NCBI GenBank assembly: GCA_938040995.1
Contig: CALHZT010000159.1
Location: 1-41,572 of the forward strand
Length of the DNA stretch: 41,572 nucleotides
From: an uncultured Pirellulaceae bacterium
GTDB taxonomy: Bacteria > Planctomycetota > Planctomycetia > Pirellulales > Pirellulaceae
Reading direction: 5' to 3'
In this document: positions 24,188-33,500 of the stretch, one piece after another
Position numbering within the stretch: the stretch's first letter is position 1
Layout: each line of letters starts with the position of its first letter
The notes under the pieces: generated by a model
The model's input: only the letters and a program-made list of their open reading frames with translations
What the model was told of the DNA's origin: nothing
Database searches by the model: none
Translations under genes and position numbers: made by a program

Positions 24188-25660
24188 CTAGGCGTAATTG
24201 ACGTAAAACGTCTTTTTCTCAAGGTAGTTTTCCAGTCCATACTTGCCATCTTCGCCACCGGTGCCGCTCAGCTTGTGGCCGTTGTGAAAGCCTTGCCGCT
24301 GCTCGCCCATTGGACGATTTACGTAGACTTCTCCAAATTCCAGTTCCAGGACGGCGCGTTGGATGCGGCCAATGTCCCGAGTGAAAAGAAAGGCGCTCAA
24401 TCCATAGTCGCTGTCGTTGGCGAGTTTGAGTGCTTCCTCGAAGCTGTTGATTTTCATAATCGGGCTGACGATTCCAAAGACTTCCTCCCGCATGACGTCC
24501 ATGTCGTTGTTCACGTCTGTGAGTATCGTCGGCAGGTACCAGTGGCCTTTTTCAAATTGCGTACCCGTGGGACGCTCGCCGCCAAGCACTACTTTGGCGC
24601 CTTGCTCAATTGCAGTTTGAACCGTCTTTTCCATCTGCTCCAGTTCGTGGCGGTTCACCTTCGGACCAATATCAGTCGCCGGATCCATCGGATCGCCCAG
24701 TTTCAATTCACGGCTGCGTGCGGTGTACCCTTCCACAAACTCGTCGTACACCGCTGAATGGATATAGAACCGTTCGCTACAGGTACAAACCTGTCCGCAG
24801 TTGAGGTAGCGTGAAATCATGGCGGCCTCGATCGCTTTGTCGACGTTGCCGTCTTCCATGAGAATAAAGGGGGCTTTGCCGCCCAGTTCCAGACGTACTG
24901 CCGTCAGCTGCTCAGCACAATCGCGATAGATAATCTGTCCAGTTCGCGTACTGCCAGTCATCGTCACGAGGCGAGTCCGCTTGTTGGTCACCAACTCGCG
25001 GCCCAACTTCGATCCACTTCCTGTCACAATATTGAGCACGCCTTTGGGAATGCCGGCCTCTTTGGCAAGCCTTCCAAGTTCCAGCGTCGCTGTCGGAGTC
25101 ACCGAGGGCGGCTTGACGACCATCACATTGCCCGCCGTAAGCGCCGGACCAATTTTCCGGCAAGCGAGCGCGAATGGGAAATTCCAGGCGGTGATTCCGA
25201 CACAGACGCCATACGGCACTTTGTGAATCATGATGTGCTCATGAGGAGCGTCGGATGGCAAAATGTCGCCTTCGATTCGCCGCGCCGCCTGTGCCGGAAA
25301 GTTGATAAAGTCGGCTGAAACGTCGACAGCGCCTAATGACAATTCGTACGTTTTCCCCTGCTCAAGCGTTTCCAGACGAGCCAGATGTTCCCGATTTTCG
25401 CGGATCTTGTCGGCGAATCGCGCCAGAATATTTCCGCGTTCAACTGCAGGAGTCGCTGCCCAGGCCGCTTGCGCCGCAGCCGCTGACTCGAGCGCCGCTT
25501 TTCCGTCGGCTTCGTCACCATCCTGCACTCTGCAAAGGACTTCTTCGTTGGTCGGATTCTCGACATCGACGAGCTTCCCGGATTGCGACTGTTGCCATTC
25601 GCCATCAATCCACATGCGATAGCATTCGACACCATCCACTTCATATTTCATCTCTGCCAC
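24188..25660 (-). CDS. Aldehyde dehydrogenase, likely 3,6-anhydro-L-galactose dehydrogenase
   Basis: This 490-residue NAD(P)-dependent aldehyde dehydrogenase resembles the lactaldehyde/glycolaldehyde dehydrogenase branch. Catalytic residues are visible: N160 in TAWNFPFA, K183 in VVKPPS, E258 in LELGGKAPF and the nucleophile C292 in LNCGQVCTCSER. Length is normal for the family. In this operon it most likely oxidises the aldehyde of 3,6-anhydro-L-galactose to anhydrogalactonate, the substrate of the adjacent cycloisomerase. It sits 51 bp after the SDR gene and 24 bp before the cycloisomerase. The enzymatic class is certain; the substrate is inferred from the neighbours. Confidence 0.88.
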   Translation of the reverse strand: MAEMKYEVDGVECYRMWIDGEWQQSQSGKLVDVENPTNEEVLCRVQDGDEADGKAALESAAAAQAAWAATPAVERGNILARFADKIRENREHLARLETLEQGKTYELSLGAVDVSADFINFPAQAARRIEGDILPSDAPHEHIMIHKVPYGVCVGITAWNFPFALACRKIGPALTAGNVMVVKPPSVTPTATLELGRLAKEAGIPKGVLNIVTGSGSKLGRELVTNKRTRLVTMTGSTRTGQIIYRDCAEQLTAVRLELGGKAPFILMEDGNVDKAIEAAMISRYLNCGQVCTCSERFYIHSAVYDEFVEGYTARSRELKLGDPMDPATDIGPKVNRHELEQMEKTVQTAIEQGAKVVLGGERPTGTQFEKGHWYLPTILTDVNNDMDVMREEVFGIVSPIMKINSFEEALKLANDSDYGLSAFLFTRDIGRIQRAVLELEFGEVYVNRPMGEQRQGFHNGHKLSGTGGEDGKYGLENYLEKKTFYVNYA

Positions 25661-25711
25661 GACTCATTCCTTATGATTGAGTGATCGTTGACCGCTACCG
25701 AACGCTGACCG

Positions 25712-26482
25712 TTACCGCCCCATCCAGCCACCATCGACGAGGAGCGTCGTCCCGTGCACGTAGTTAGCGGCATCCGATGCGAGGAAGACCGCCGGGCCCT
25801 TAAAGTCATCAGGTTCCCCCCATCGTCCGGCTGGAATTCTTGCCAGAATTTGCTCGCTGCGGACAGGGTCATCACGTAAGGCTTGCGTATTGTCCGTTGC
25901 AATGTACCCGGGAGCGATGGCATTCACGTTGACTCCTTTGCCCGCCCATTCATTGGCAAAAGCCATCGTTAGTTGACCAATCCCACCCTTGCTGGCGGCA
26001 TAGCCGGGAACCGTAATGCCGCCCTGAAACGTCAACAAAGAAGCCGTAAAGATGACTTTGCCGGCGCCTCGCTCAACCATGTCTTTTCCAAAATCGCGAG
26101 TCAGAACAAATTGGGCGCTTAAATTGACTTCGAGAACTTTGTCCCAGTACTCGTCAGGATGTTCGACCGCCGGCTTTCTGAGAATGGTGCCCGCATTGTT
26201 TACGAGGATGTCAATCCTTGAATGACTGGATTTGACTTCGCCAATAAACGCGTACAGCGCTTCGCGATCATTAAAATCGCATTGATAACTGTAAAAGCTG
26301 GCCCCTGTTGCGGTCACGGATTTTTCGACGGCGCTGCCCGTTGGCTCCAGCGTCGCCGATACACCAATGATGTCGGCGCCCGCTTCGGCGAGACCTTCCG
26401 CCATCGCTTTGCCAATGCCGCGTTTGCAACCGGTCACCAAGGCGGTCTTGCCCTTCAGGTCGTATTGTTCAAGTATAGACAT
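25712..26482 (-). CDS. kduD: KduD-like SDR: 2,5-diketo-3-deoxy acid / KDG oxidoreductase
   Basis: This 256-residue classical short-chain dehydrogenase has TGCKRGIG (NAD-binding, 17-24), NNAG (95-98) and the catalytic triad S148, Y161, K165. The segments FQGGITVPGYAASKGG, APGYIATDNTQALRDDP and ARIPAGRWGEP match KduD, 2-dehydro-3-deoxy-D-gluconate 5-dehydrogenase, very closely. KduD interconverts KDG and its 5-keto derivative. Here it would run reductively, turning 2,5-diketo-3-deoxy-L-galactonate into KDG, so inverting the C5 configuration together with the neighbouring alcohol dehydrogenase. That direction is inferred from the known AHG pathway. No pectin or alginate lyase genes that would need KduD in another role were seen in the window. 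Confidence 0.87.
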   Translation of the reverse strand: MSILEQYDLKGKTALVTGCKRGIGKAMAEGLAEAGADIIGVSATLEPTGSAVEKSVTATGASFYSYQCDFNDREALYAFIGEVKSSHSRIDILVNNAGTILRKPAVEHPDEYWDKVLEVNLSAQFVLTRDFGKDMVERGAGKVIFTASLLTFQGGITVPGYAASKGGIGQLTMAFANEWAGKGVNVNAIAPGYIATDNTQALRDDPVRSEQILARIPAGRWGEPDDFKGPAVFLASDAANYVHGTTLLVDGGWMGR

Positions 26483-26505
26483 CGCGTTCTTTCAATGTTG
26501 TATCG

Positions 26506-27522
26506 CTAAGCCTGACAGTCGATCAGGTACTTAATTCCGTCCGGATTCGCATCAATCGATTCGAATGTTTCTTGCGTTTTGTCGATCGGTTCGATCGACG
26601 TAATCAGTTTGTCGAGAGAAAGCTTCCCTTCCGCAGCCAGTCGAATGGCTTCGTCAAAATCCTCTTCTTCATACAGTCGGGTTCCAATCAGTTGCAATTC
26701 TGACCAGAAAAAGCTGAACAGGTTGACCTCTCGCGGCTGAGGGTGAATCGCCACCATGACGACCCGACCGCGAACGCAGAGTAAGTCCGTCATGACTTTG
26801 ACGCCAGCCGCCGAACCGGAAACTTCAAAGGCGCAATCGGCCATTGCTCCGTTCGTCAGACGATCGACTTCTGCCACGGCATCCGCAGTCGCCGGATTAA
26901 TCGCAGTCAGCCCCAAAGACTCGGCGAGCGCGATTCGTGACTGGTTCACCTCGAGCAGGATCACGTTGGCCCCTTTTTCGCGAGCCACCAGAGCGATTAG
27001 CAAACCAATCGGCCCACCACCGATGACCACACACGTTTCGCCTTTGGCGACTTTGCCCAGCCGGACATCATGACAGGCCACAGCAGCCGGTTCGATCATC
27101 GCGCCGTGTTCAAGACTGAGCGCATCAGGCAGCGGATGCAATGTGTAGGATGGCACCGTCCAGGATGACTGCATGCCGCCGGGCGAGTCGATACCGATAA
27201 ACTTCAGGTTCTTGCCGACATGTTTTTGCTCACGATCAAACGCGGTGGGTTCACCAAAATGGAGCGGTCGAATGGCGACTCGCTGGCCAACGGTCACCCC
27301 GTCCACGCCGACTCCGAGTTCCGCAACGGTCGCGGAAGCTTCATGCCCGATGATTTGCGGATTCGCGACTCGCTGATCCATCGCTCCATGAAAGATGTGC
27401 ATGTCTGTTCCACAGATGCCGCAAAACGCCACATCCAGTCGGACTTGGCCTGCCTCGGGAGGAACGCGTTCGCCTTCCACAATTTCGACCCTTCGATTGC
27501 CAACATATTGAGCTGATTTCAT
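26506..27522 (-). CDS. Zinc-type alcohol dehydrogenase, likely 2-keto-3-deoxy-L-galactonate 5-dehydrogenase
   Basis: This is a 338-residue medium-chain dehydrogenase. Catalytic-zinc ligands are visible as C37 in CGICGTD, H60-E61 in GHEASA, and E144. The Rossmann turn is VIGGGPIG (167-174), followed by the acidic residue in LLEVNQ. The usual four-cysteine structural-zinc lobe is missing: residues 86-110 contain no Cys. In the operon it is placed to oxidise 2-keto-3-deoxy-L-galactonate at C5, giving the diketo acid for the KduD-like reductase. It lies 26 bp after the regulator gene and 23 bp before the SDR gene. L-threonine, sorbitol or galactitol dehydrogenase-like activities are alternatives that context argues against. 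Confidence 0.85.
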   Translation of the reverse strand: MKSAQYVGNRRVEIVEGERVPPEAGQVRLDVAFCGICGTDMHIFHGAMDQRVANPQIIGHEASATVAELGVGVDGVTVGQRVAIRPLHFGEPTAFDREQKHVGKNLKFIGIDSPGGMQSSWTVPSYTLHPLPDALSLEHGAMIEPAAVACHDVRLGKVAKGETCVVIGGGPIGLLIALVAREKGANVILLEVNQSRIALAESLGLTAINPATADAVAEVDRLTNGAMADCAFEVSGSAAGVKVMTDLLCVRGRVVMVAIHPQPREVNLFSFFWSELQLIGTRLYEEEDFDEAIRLAAEGKLSLDKLITSIEPIDKTQETFESIDANPDGIKYLIDCQA

Positions 27523-27548
27523 AATGGTCCCTGATCCAGATTCCAGGC

Positions 27549-28154
27549 TTATTGAATGTTCGCCAGCAACAGTCGAGTCGCCAATTTGATGTTCCGTTTG
27601 CGGAGCGCCCGAACGATTTGAGCATGTTCGTGATGGCTTTCCATCATGCTACCGTGACGGCTGTAGTGGAGCATCATGCGACTGACAATTGGCAACCAGA
27701 CTGAGGACAATTCGCTAACGCCACTCGCCTCGACAAGATAACGATGCAGCGCCATATCGCAATGGATGACCTGACTCATGTCTTCCTTTTCGCAAGCCGC
27801 GCGGAGTGCCTCGACGAGTTTGTCCAGCGCATCAAAATCGTCATCATCAAGTCGTTTTATCGCATGCTCGAGCGCAAAGAGTTCTATCTCCTGCCGCAAC
27901 TTGATCACAAGCGGTTGAAGCGGTTCATCGATCCCTCCGACTCGCACGCCACAATTCGGCTTCGCTTCCAAAAGTCCTTCTTGTGTCAACTGAAGGAGCG
28001 CGTCGCGGACGGGTGCCCGGCTGACACCGTATCGATCCGCAAGCGCCTGTTCGCGCAGGTTGGTACCCATCGGCAACTCGCCAGAGAGGACTTCATTGCG
28101 AATGCGGTCGGCAATCTGCTCTCTCATCGTTCGAAAAACGTTGGCTCCACTCAT
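27549..28154 (-). CDS. GntR/FCD transcriptional regulator heading the AHG operon
   Basis: This 201-residue FadR-subfamily regulator has an N-terminal winged helix (about 5-72, including the recognition helix in LADRYGVSRAPVRDALLQL) and a C-terminal all-helical FCD ligand domain. The FCD metal-binding pattern is seen in the D and H of HCDMALHRYL and in HHEHAQIV. The start at 28154 gives a normal N-terminus; the longer reading to 28274 adds an untypical 40-residue extension across the palindrome. It is the first gene of the five-gene anhydrogalactose operon, so it probably controls its own transcription and that of the pathway, with a pathway acid such as anhydrogalactonate or KDG as likely ligand. 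No ribosome site precedes the ATG. Confidence 0.85.
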   Translation of the reverse strand: MSGANVFRTMREQIADRIRNEVLSGELPMGTNLREQALADRYGVSRAPVRDALLQLTQEGLLEAKPNCGVRVGGIDEPLQPLVIKLRQEIELFALEHAIKRLDDDDFDALDKLVEALRAACEKEDMSQVIHCDMALHRYLVEASGVSELSSVWLPIVSRMMLHYSRHGSMMESHHEHAQIVRALRKRNIKLATRLLLANIQ

Positions 28155-28160
28155 ATTGCA

Positions 28161-28174
28161 GATTGTATACAATC
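28161..28174. promoter_or_regulatory. Perfect palindromic operator candidate before the AHG operon
   Basis: GATTGTATACAATC is a perfect 14-bp palindrome ending 6 bp upstream of the regulator ATG. A GT...AC core of this type is usual for GntR-family operators. On the minus strand TACAAT could be the -10 box, so repressor binding would directly block RNA polymerase. If so, the transcript would be nearly leaderless, which agrees with the absence of a ribosome site. Confidence 0.6.
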
Positions 28175-28379
28175 TATGCGGAATGGGAAGAGGACCGAAT
28201 AGAGCCCACATGCGGTGTTGAGCTCTTCGCTCGAAAATTTTGAGGCACTCACCATGCCGATGATTCAATGGCAAAGTGATCGTTTACGGCCAGCTCAAGC
28301 ATCGAACGACAATGAGCGTTGGTTCGAGGGAACCTGGATGGAAACTGGTTCGAGGAATGAAGAATATCCGGGGAAGAAA

Positions 28380-29141
28380 TTATTCTTCGCGATCGATACG
28401 CTCAAGTTCTTTCAAAAGCTCACTTGGCAGATCGCTCGGCAACATATCAGGCGCCCGATGCTGCGACGTTTCGCGGTCGAGTTCCTGCAAAACATATCGC
28501 TTACTCTGCGAAATATGATTTTCCATCACGATTCTGGCTTTTTCAGGGTCGCGATTCTTGAGCGCGGAGATCACACCATCGTGGTCTTCATGAGCCTCAT
28601 CGACGACTCGTAAATCAAGCTGAGGGCGTTGCAATCGGAAAACACTAAATACCATTCGCGTTTCTGCGACTGCCCGTTGTAGTCGAGGATTTCCTGTGGC
28701 GTGCAGGATCAACATGTGGAACGTCATATCTGCAGAGAACAATTGTTGCATTGGCTCGCCTGACAAAACTAACTGCCATTTTTCGCGAGCATCTTCTCCA
28801 ATTTGCTTCATGGCAGAGGTTAGCGCTTCGAGCTTTTCAATTTGTCTTGGAGTAGCAAGCTCAGCGACTTTGCCTGCGGCAAATGTTTCGACGGCTTGGC
28901 GCATATCGAAAAGATCAATGAGCTCCGCGCGGCCAACATGTCGAAGGACAGCGCCTTTTCTGGGGATTTGGTCGACAAGGCCTTCTCGAGCCAGTTGGCG
29001 AATTGCTTCACCTACCGGGGTGCGACTCATCCCAAGGTGTTCGGCGATAGCCGCTTCGGTGATAATGTCCCCGGACACCAGGTGCCCCATAAGGATGAGG
29101 TGGTGAATATGGGCATAGGCCTGATCGGTAAGTTTTGACAT
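28380..29141 (-). CDS. GntR/FCD transcriptional regulator (paralog B)
   Basis: This 253-residue GntR regulator of the FadR/FCD type has its winged helix at residues 3-70 (ITEAAIAEHLGMSRTPVGEAIRQLAREGLV), followed by a helical FCD domain with DMTFHMLILHATGN and HEDHDGVISAL. The ATG at 29141 is preferred because it aligns with the start of the next paralog; the ATG at 29180 would add 13 residues. It is clearly related to the protein encoded at 29365-30135 by whole-length similarity (for example FSVFRLQRPQLDLRVVDEAH versus FSVFRMQRPILDLRIVEQAH), so the two come from a tandem duplication. The target may be the agarase genes; this is inferred from operator similarity. Confidence 0.85.
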   Translation of the reverse strand: MSKLTDQAYAHIHHLILMGHLVSGDIITEAAIAEHLGMSRTPVGEAIRQLAREGLVDQIPRKGAVLRHVGRAELIDLFDMRQAVETFAAGKVAELATPRQIEKLEALTSAMKQIGEDAREKWQLVLSGEPMQQLFSADMTFHMLILHATGNPRLQRAVAETRMVFSVFRLQRPQLDLRVVDEAHEDHDGVISALKNRDPEKARIVMENHISQSKRYVLQELDRETSQHRAPDMLPSDLPSELLKELERIDREE

Positions 29142-29191
29142 CGGGCAAACTCGAATGCGTATCGTCCAAGAGGCCTCCATTAGAAATGTGA

Positions 29192-29232
29192 GGCTAATTA
29201 GCCATCATATCGCATAAATCACGCGAGCCCAA
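29192..29232 (-). promoter_or_regulatory. Promoter and palindrome for GntR paralog B
   Basis: On the minus strand a -35 box TTGGGC (29232-29227), a 17-bp spacer and a -10 box TATGAT (29209-29204) are followed immediately by the perfect palindrome GGCTAATTAGCC (29203-29192), 50 bp upstream of the ATG. The palindrome would cover the transcription start, which suits autorepression. Confidence 0.5.
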
Positions 29233-29364
29233 CGCGATTCATTGCAGCTGGGTATCAATCGACACATTAAATGGCAACCAGATGATTGAACGGCGAACAG
29301 GAAAGACGCCTCCGAGGCCAGGTCTACAGCTAACAAAGATTTCGCAGCTTTCGGCGCACTGAAT

Positions 29365-30135
29365 CTAGCAGTGATTCCCGTTTTCAATTTCTTCCAGCTT
29401 TGCCCGTAAGTCCTCAGGTAGCGTGAACTCTTCATTGACGCGCGACTGGGATGCTTCCATGTCCAATTCCTTAAGCACGTGATCACGGCTGGCTACGATG
29501 TGCTTCTCCATGGTCGATCGTGCTACATCCCTTTTGCGATCTTTGAATGCGGCAATGATTAACTCGTGTTCGTCGTGAGCTTGCTCAACGATTCGCAAAT
29601 CCAGAATGGGACGCTGCATTCGGAATACGCTGAATACCAAACGAGTGTCAGCAATTGCTCTCTGCAGACGAGCATTTCCAGTGACTTGCAAAATCAACAT
29701 ATGAAATGCCATATCAGCGGAAAGCAGCCGTTGCAGTAACTCATCACTCAGTCCAACCGGACCGCTACCATTAACAGAGCGTGCTGCCTCGGTTATTTTC
29801 TTCATCGCATTGCTAAGCGCAACAAGTTTGTCGATCTGCTTCGCCGTGATCCTGTCGGCGGCCTTCTCCGCTGCGAAGCTCTCAACAGCCTGCCGCATTT
29901 CGAACAAGTCGATTAGGTCTCGCCGGTCAAACGTGCGAAGAATGGCCCCTTTGCGAGGCATCTGTTCGACCAATCCTTCGCTCACGAGTTGACGGATGGC
30001 TTCGCCGACGGGAGTGCGACTCATCCCCAATACTTCTGCAATCTCTGCCTCAGTAATCACACTGCCGGACTGAAGCTTCCCGTTGAGAATCAGTTGCTGA
30101 ATGTGCGTGTACGCCTGCTCGGAAAGTGACCCCAT
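29365..30135 (-). CDS. GntR/FCD transcriptional regulator (paralog C)
   Basis: This 256-residue GntR/FCD regulator has an N-terminal winged helix (ITEAEIAEVLGMSRTPVGEAIRQLVSEGLVEQMPRKGAIL) and an FCD domain with DMAFHMLILQVTGNARLQRA and HDEHELIIAAF. The ATG at 30135 has a GAAGG ribosome site 7 nt upstream and a TATAAG -10-like box at 30160-30155. It is the tandem paralog of the gene at 28380-29141, with a 223-bp gap that holds the promoter of that gene. Divergence in the effector domain suggests the two may sense different sugar acids. Confidence 0.86.
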   Translation of the reverse strand: MGSLSEQAYTHIQQLILNGKLQSGSVITEAEIAEVLGMSRTPVGEAIRQLVSEGLVEQMPRKGAILRTFDRRDLIDLFEMRQAVESFAAEKAADRITAKQIDKLVALSNAMKKITEAARSVNGSGPVGLSDELLQRLLSADMAFHMLILQVTGNARLQRAIADTRLVFSVFRMQRPILDLRIVEQAHDEHELIIAAFKDRKRDVARSTMEKHIVASRDHVLKELDMEASQSRVNEEFTLPEDLRAKLEEIENGNHC

Positions 30136-30519
30136 TTACTTGCCTTCACTTAAGCTTATATGGCTGTTGATTGCTCAGCGGCTGGTACGGCAACTCGTCC
30201 GCCAATTGGCGGTTCGCCATGCCAAGCCACTCAAACGATGAATCAATTAAAAAAACGTGCGATTTTGGGGAATCTCCCCACCTACCAACACTTCTCAGGC
30301 ATCAGCAACAGAATAGCTGTCGCAGAGGAATTTTTCAATTCCTTTGTGGTATTCCAAGCTTACGAGAGGCAAGAAAATAGTGTTTTCGGACATGAGTTAC
30401 CATTCGACCCGAATAGTTTCAAGCGAGTTATCCGAAGATGAGCGTTGCACCAATCCTTGTCGGATTGGCTTACCGTAGCGCGAAAATAACACGCTGTACT
30501 TTTGCGACTTGGCGGCACG
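30136..30519. other. 384-bp intergenic region between the G8 gene and GntR paralog C
   Basis: Apart from the palindrome at 30199-30212 and the promoter of the regulator, little can be recognised. A plus-strand frame at 30160-30441 could encode 93 residues but has no ribosome site, no recognisable motif and overlaps the regulator's promoter, so it is not called. No clear terminator follows the G8 gene. Confidence 0.5.
30199..30212. promoter_or_regulatory. Perfect palindrome upstream of GntR paralog C
   Basis: CCGCCAATTGGCGG is a perfect 14-bp palindrome 63 bp upstream of the regulator ATG. It shares the core GCYAATTRGC with the palindrome before paralog B and, allowing one central base, with the palindrome before GH50 copy B (38003-38017). 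Confidence 0.5.
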
Positions 30520-33500
30520 TCACCGTGATTGGGTTAGCACAGATGGCTGGCTAATGTCGTTACCAATTAGCAAAATGTCGGCGGTAGTGGCGTAGCCGAC
30601 ATCAACACTTGTTTGAATGTCCATACCGGCAGTGGTTTCGAACACATGGAAATCGTGATACTGCGATCTTTTCCGAGCTCGCAAGTACGCGCTACTCATG
30701 CCGTGTTCCCGGCGGGTCTCGACCGCTCCGGCCCAGTCGACGAGTACCGAGGGTTCATCGTCGGATAGAAGTTCGGGTATCGTTTCCCGATCCACAGGTG
30801 CGGAGTCGATTCTCGTGGCTTGCTTGACCGGCGTATCCAAAGGAAATTCGGCGCCAGTGAGGCGTGTTGCTGCCCCGATGCCGACGGTGAATTCAATATC
30901 GTCAACGTAGAAAGCGACGCCTTGCCCATTCCCGTTTGGTTGTGCGTTTCCGAATCCGCCGTCGGCGACGATGATAAGCGGAGTCGCCGATATCGTTCCG
31001 TTCGGTACGTCTCCGGTCAGCGTGATTGTATTCCAGCCGGTGCCAGCTTCGGCAAGTCCGACGAACCCGGCAGACCCGGAATTGTTTCCGTTAAAGTTGA
31101 TTTGCACGTAAACAGAGTCTGGTCCATCCAGAGTTGTTCCGTTTGGAATGAAGTAATCAACCGTAAAACTGAATTGCAATCCCTGAAACTGGGGCGAAAT
31201 GTTCAGGTCGCCGGCGTTGATGCTCTCGAAGCGAGAGGACCCGTTCAGCGTGACTGCGCCCACATTCCCGCGACTTCCGTCACCCGTAACAGAACCATTG
31301 ACCGTGTTTACGCTTATGCTGCTGCCGGCTTGGCTAATACCGCTTAATGGACTGTTATCCTGCCATAGCGTGGTTGGTGAAGGAGCCACATTGACGAACT
31401 CGATCTGGTTGGCCGAACTATACGCGTTCATCCAGAGGTCCCCGTTGACGACTGCATAAGCACTCGAGTTGGAATTTCGCAATGCGTTAAGGCTGTTGAC
31501 TCGGGGAACTCCCAGCGGAGCCAGCAGATTACCGACGTTACTGAATCGCATAACGGTCGAGCCGCTACTGGGACCAGTGCGAATGTAATGGAGCATCCGG
31601 AATCCGTTCGCAACGCTGGCCGTTCCTTCCGGGAAGCTGATTGTATAGTCGCCGTTATCGGTTTTGACGTGCGTGTTGAAGTTCCTGCCAGATTCGGTTT
31701 CCGAGTCGCCATCGGGAGTCGTGATGCGAAAATCAGCGCTCTGGTTCACGGGATTGAAATTCAACAGGGCGTAAATGTCATCCGAAACCCACGCGTTCCA
31801 GCCCGGCGGTCGAATGTCATCGGAATCGTAAAAGAACCGGTTGTTGGTTACGACTGTTGAACCTGGACCGCCGCCTACGTGCCCCGTCAGGGTTCCATCC
31901 TCGTCGTAAATGGCTGCAGCCGAGAATCCGCCGACGGCCTCGCTATGATTTGCGCCGCCATTTGGATTGGCAACGCTAACGTTGTTGGCGGATCCGTCAT
32001 CTTCGAAGGAGGTATTTCTCGCCACGTAACTGGTGTGTCGCCGTTCGGCACCATGCGTCCGAAACGTGTGCGCATTGTTGGCGGCGAAACCGGCGAAGTG
32101 ATTTCCATCCAGTGTGCCGGCTCCGTCATAGATGGAATGGCCGGAAACCGGGCTGGAAAAATCCGCATTCCCACGACTGTTACCAACGTACAGTGAATCC
32201 GTGACACGCTGGGTAAACGTCAGGAACGTACTGTTAAAGTTGTCGGCGAACAGATTCTCATGGAAGTTGGCAATCTCGCCGCGGTGATAGATCCCAATGC
32301 GGTGTTTATAAGCCGTGTAATTGTTAATCTGCGGCTCGCTGGGCGGCTCGTACGGGCGACCGTCAAAGAACGGGAGTAGCTGTGCCCCAACCGGGAGTTC
32401 AACATCTGACCCGCGATCGAAGTTCAGACCAATCGGAGACGCGTGCGAAGAGTTGAAATCAAACTGCCGAAGGTTGGTGCGGCTGGCATTTACGCCGTTG
32501 TATTGCGGGTCGGTAGCCGCGGCTCCGATGGGGCGGCGGGGAAGGATGAACCAAAAGCCCGTGCCCTCGGAGCCTGCCGAAACATTCCCCACCCACGTAT
32601 TGTCAGGATTGGTAATCCAGTAGGCCGCCGAACTCAGGAACCGATTTCCGTTCTGCCCAACATGATCGTGGGTATCGACGATGAATGGATCATTCAGGTC
32701 GGGTGCAAACTGGCCGACCGCATCACTTCGCCCAACCTTGTGAATTCCAAATGCGATATTGGAAATGAACTCGTTGCCGGTTTCGACACCGTCCTCCATA
32801 AAGAAGCCATGTCCGTGAATGTCGTGCAGGACGACACCTTCGATCAGGAGATTGTGGGTGCCGTGAACCGTTAGGCCACGGTTGTTCGAATTCGTAATGC
32901 TCGCGCCGCGAAGAATATCGCCGCTTCTGTCTCCAGCAATGTGCCAGTGAATCGGGTAGCGTCCCAGTCGGCTAGTCTGGCCCATACGGTCAAACTGCAC
33001 GCTATCTACAGTGATCTGACCTGCGGATGCCATGATCATCGTGTGACCGCCAAACCCGTCACCGACGCCGGCATTGAAGCGATTCCGGTCGCCGAACTGG
33101 TTGTCGGTGTCGTGAGACGCCAGGCCCTGGATCTTGACGTTACGATTGAGAACAGCGACTTCTGCCCTCAAATCAATTTGCAGCTCACCGCCGCCCTGCC
33201 CCGTCTCGCCAAAGTTGTTGCGCCAAACCCCATAGTCGGCAAAGTCAACGCCGCCAAAACCATCTCCATTGCCATTGAGCGCCGATTCGTCTGAGGCCCC
33301 AAGGTTGTCCTGCCAGATCGTAAAATCGGCGGCGTCCACGATGTTGTCGAGGTTGAAATCGCCGGGCAGACTGACTGGATCGCCATAGCTTTCAATCTCT
33401 CCGTAATGGCGATTGTTCAGCGGTGTGTTGAGCGTGATCAGCGACGTGCCGTCTCCCTGATCGCTGATGGCTGTGATGAAACGTACATCTTCGTCGCGAT

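Noticed and set aside
12041-29284. Shared TTAAATGGCAAC string at about 12041 and 29268
   Set aside because: A match of this length between two places in 41 kb is expected by chance, and the two positions relate differently to nearby genes.
30160-30441. Plus-strand 93-codon frame between the G8 gene and a GntR gene
   Set aside because: It overlaps the regulator promoter and the palindrome at 30199, has no ribosome site and matches nothing I recognise.
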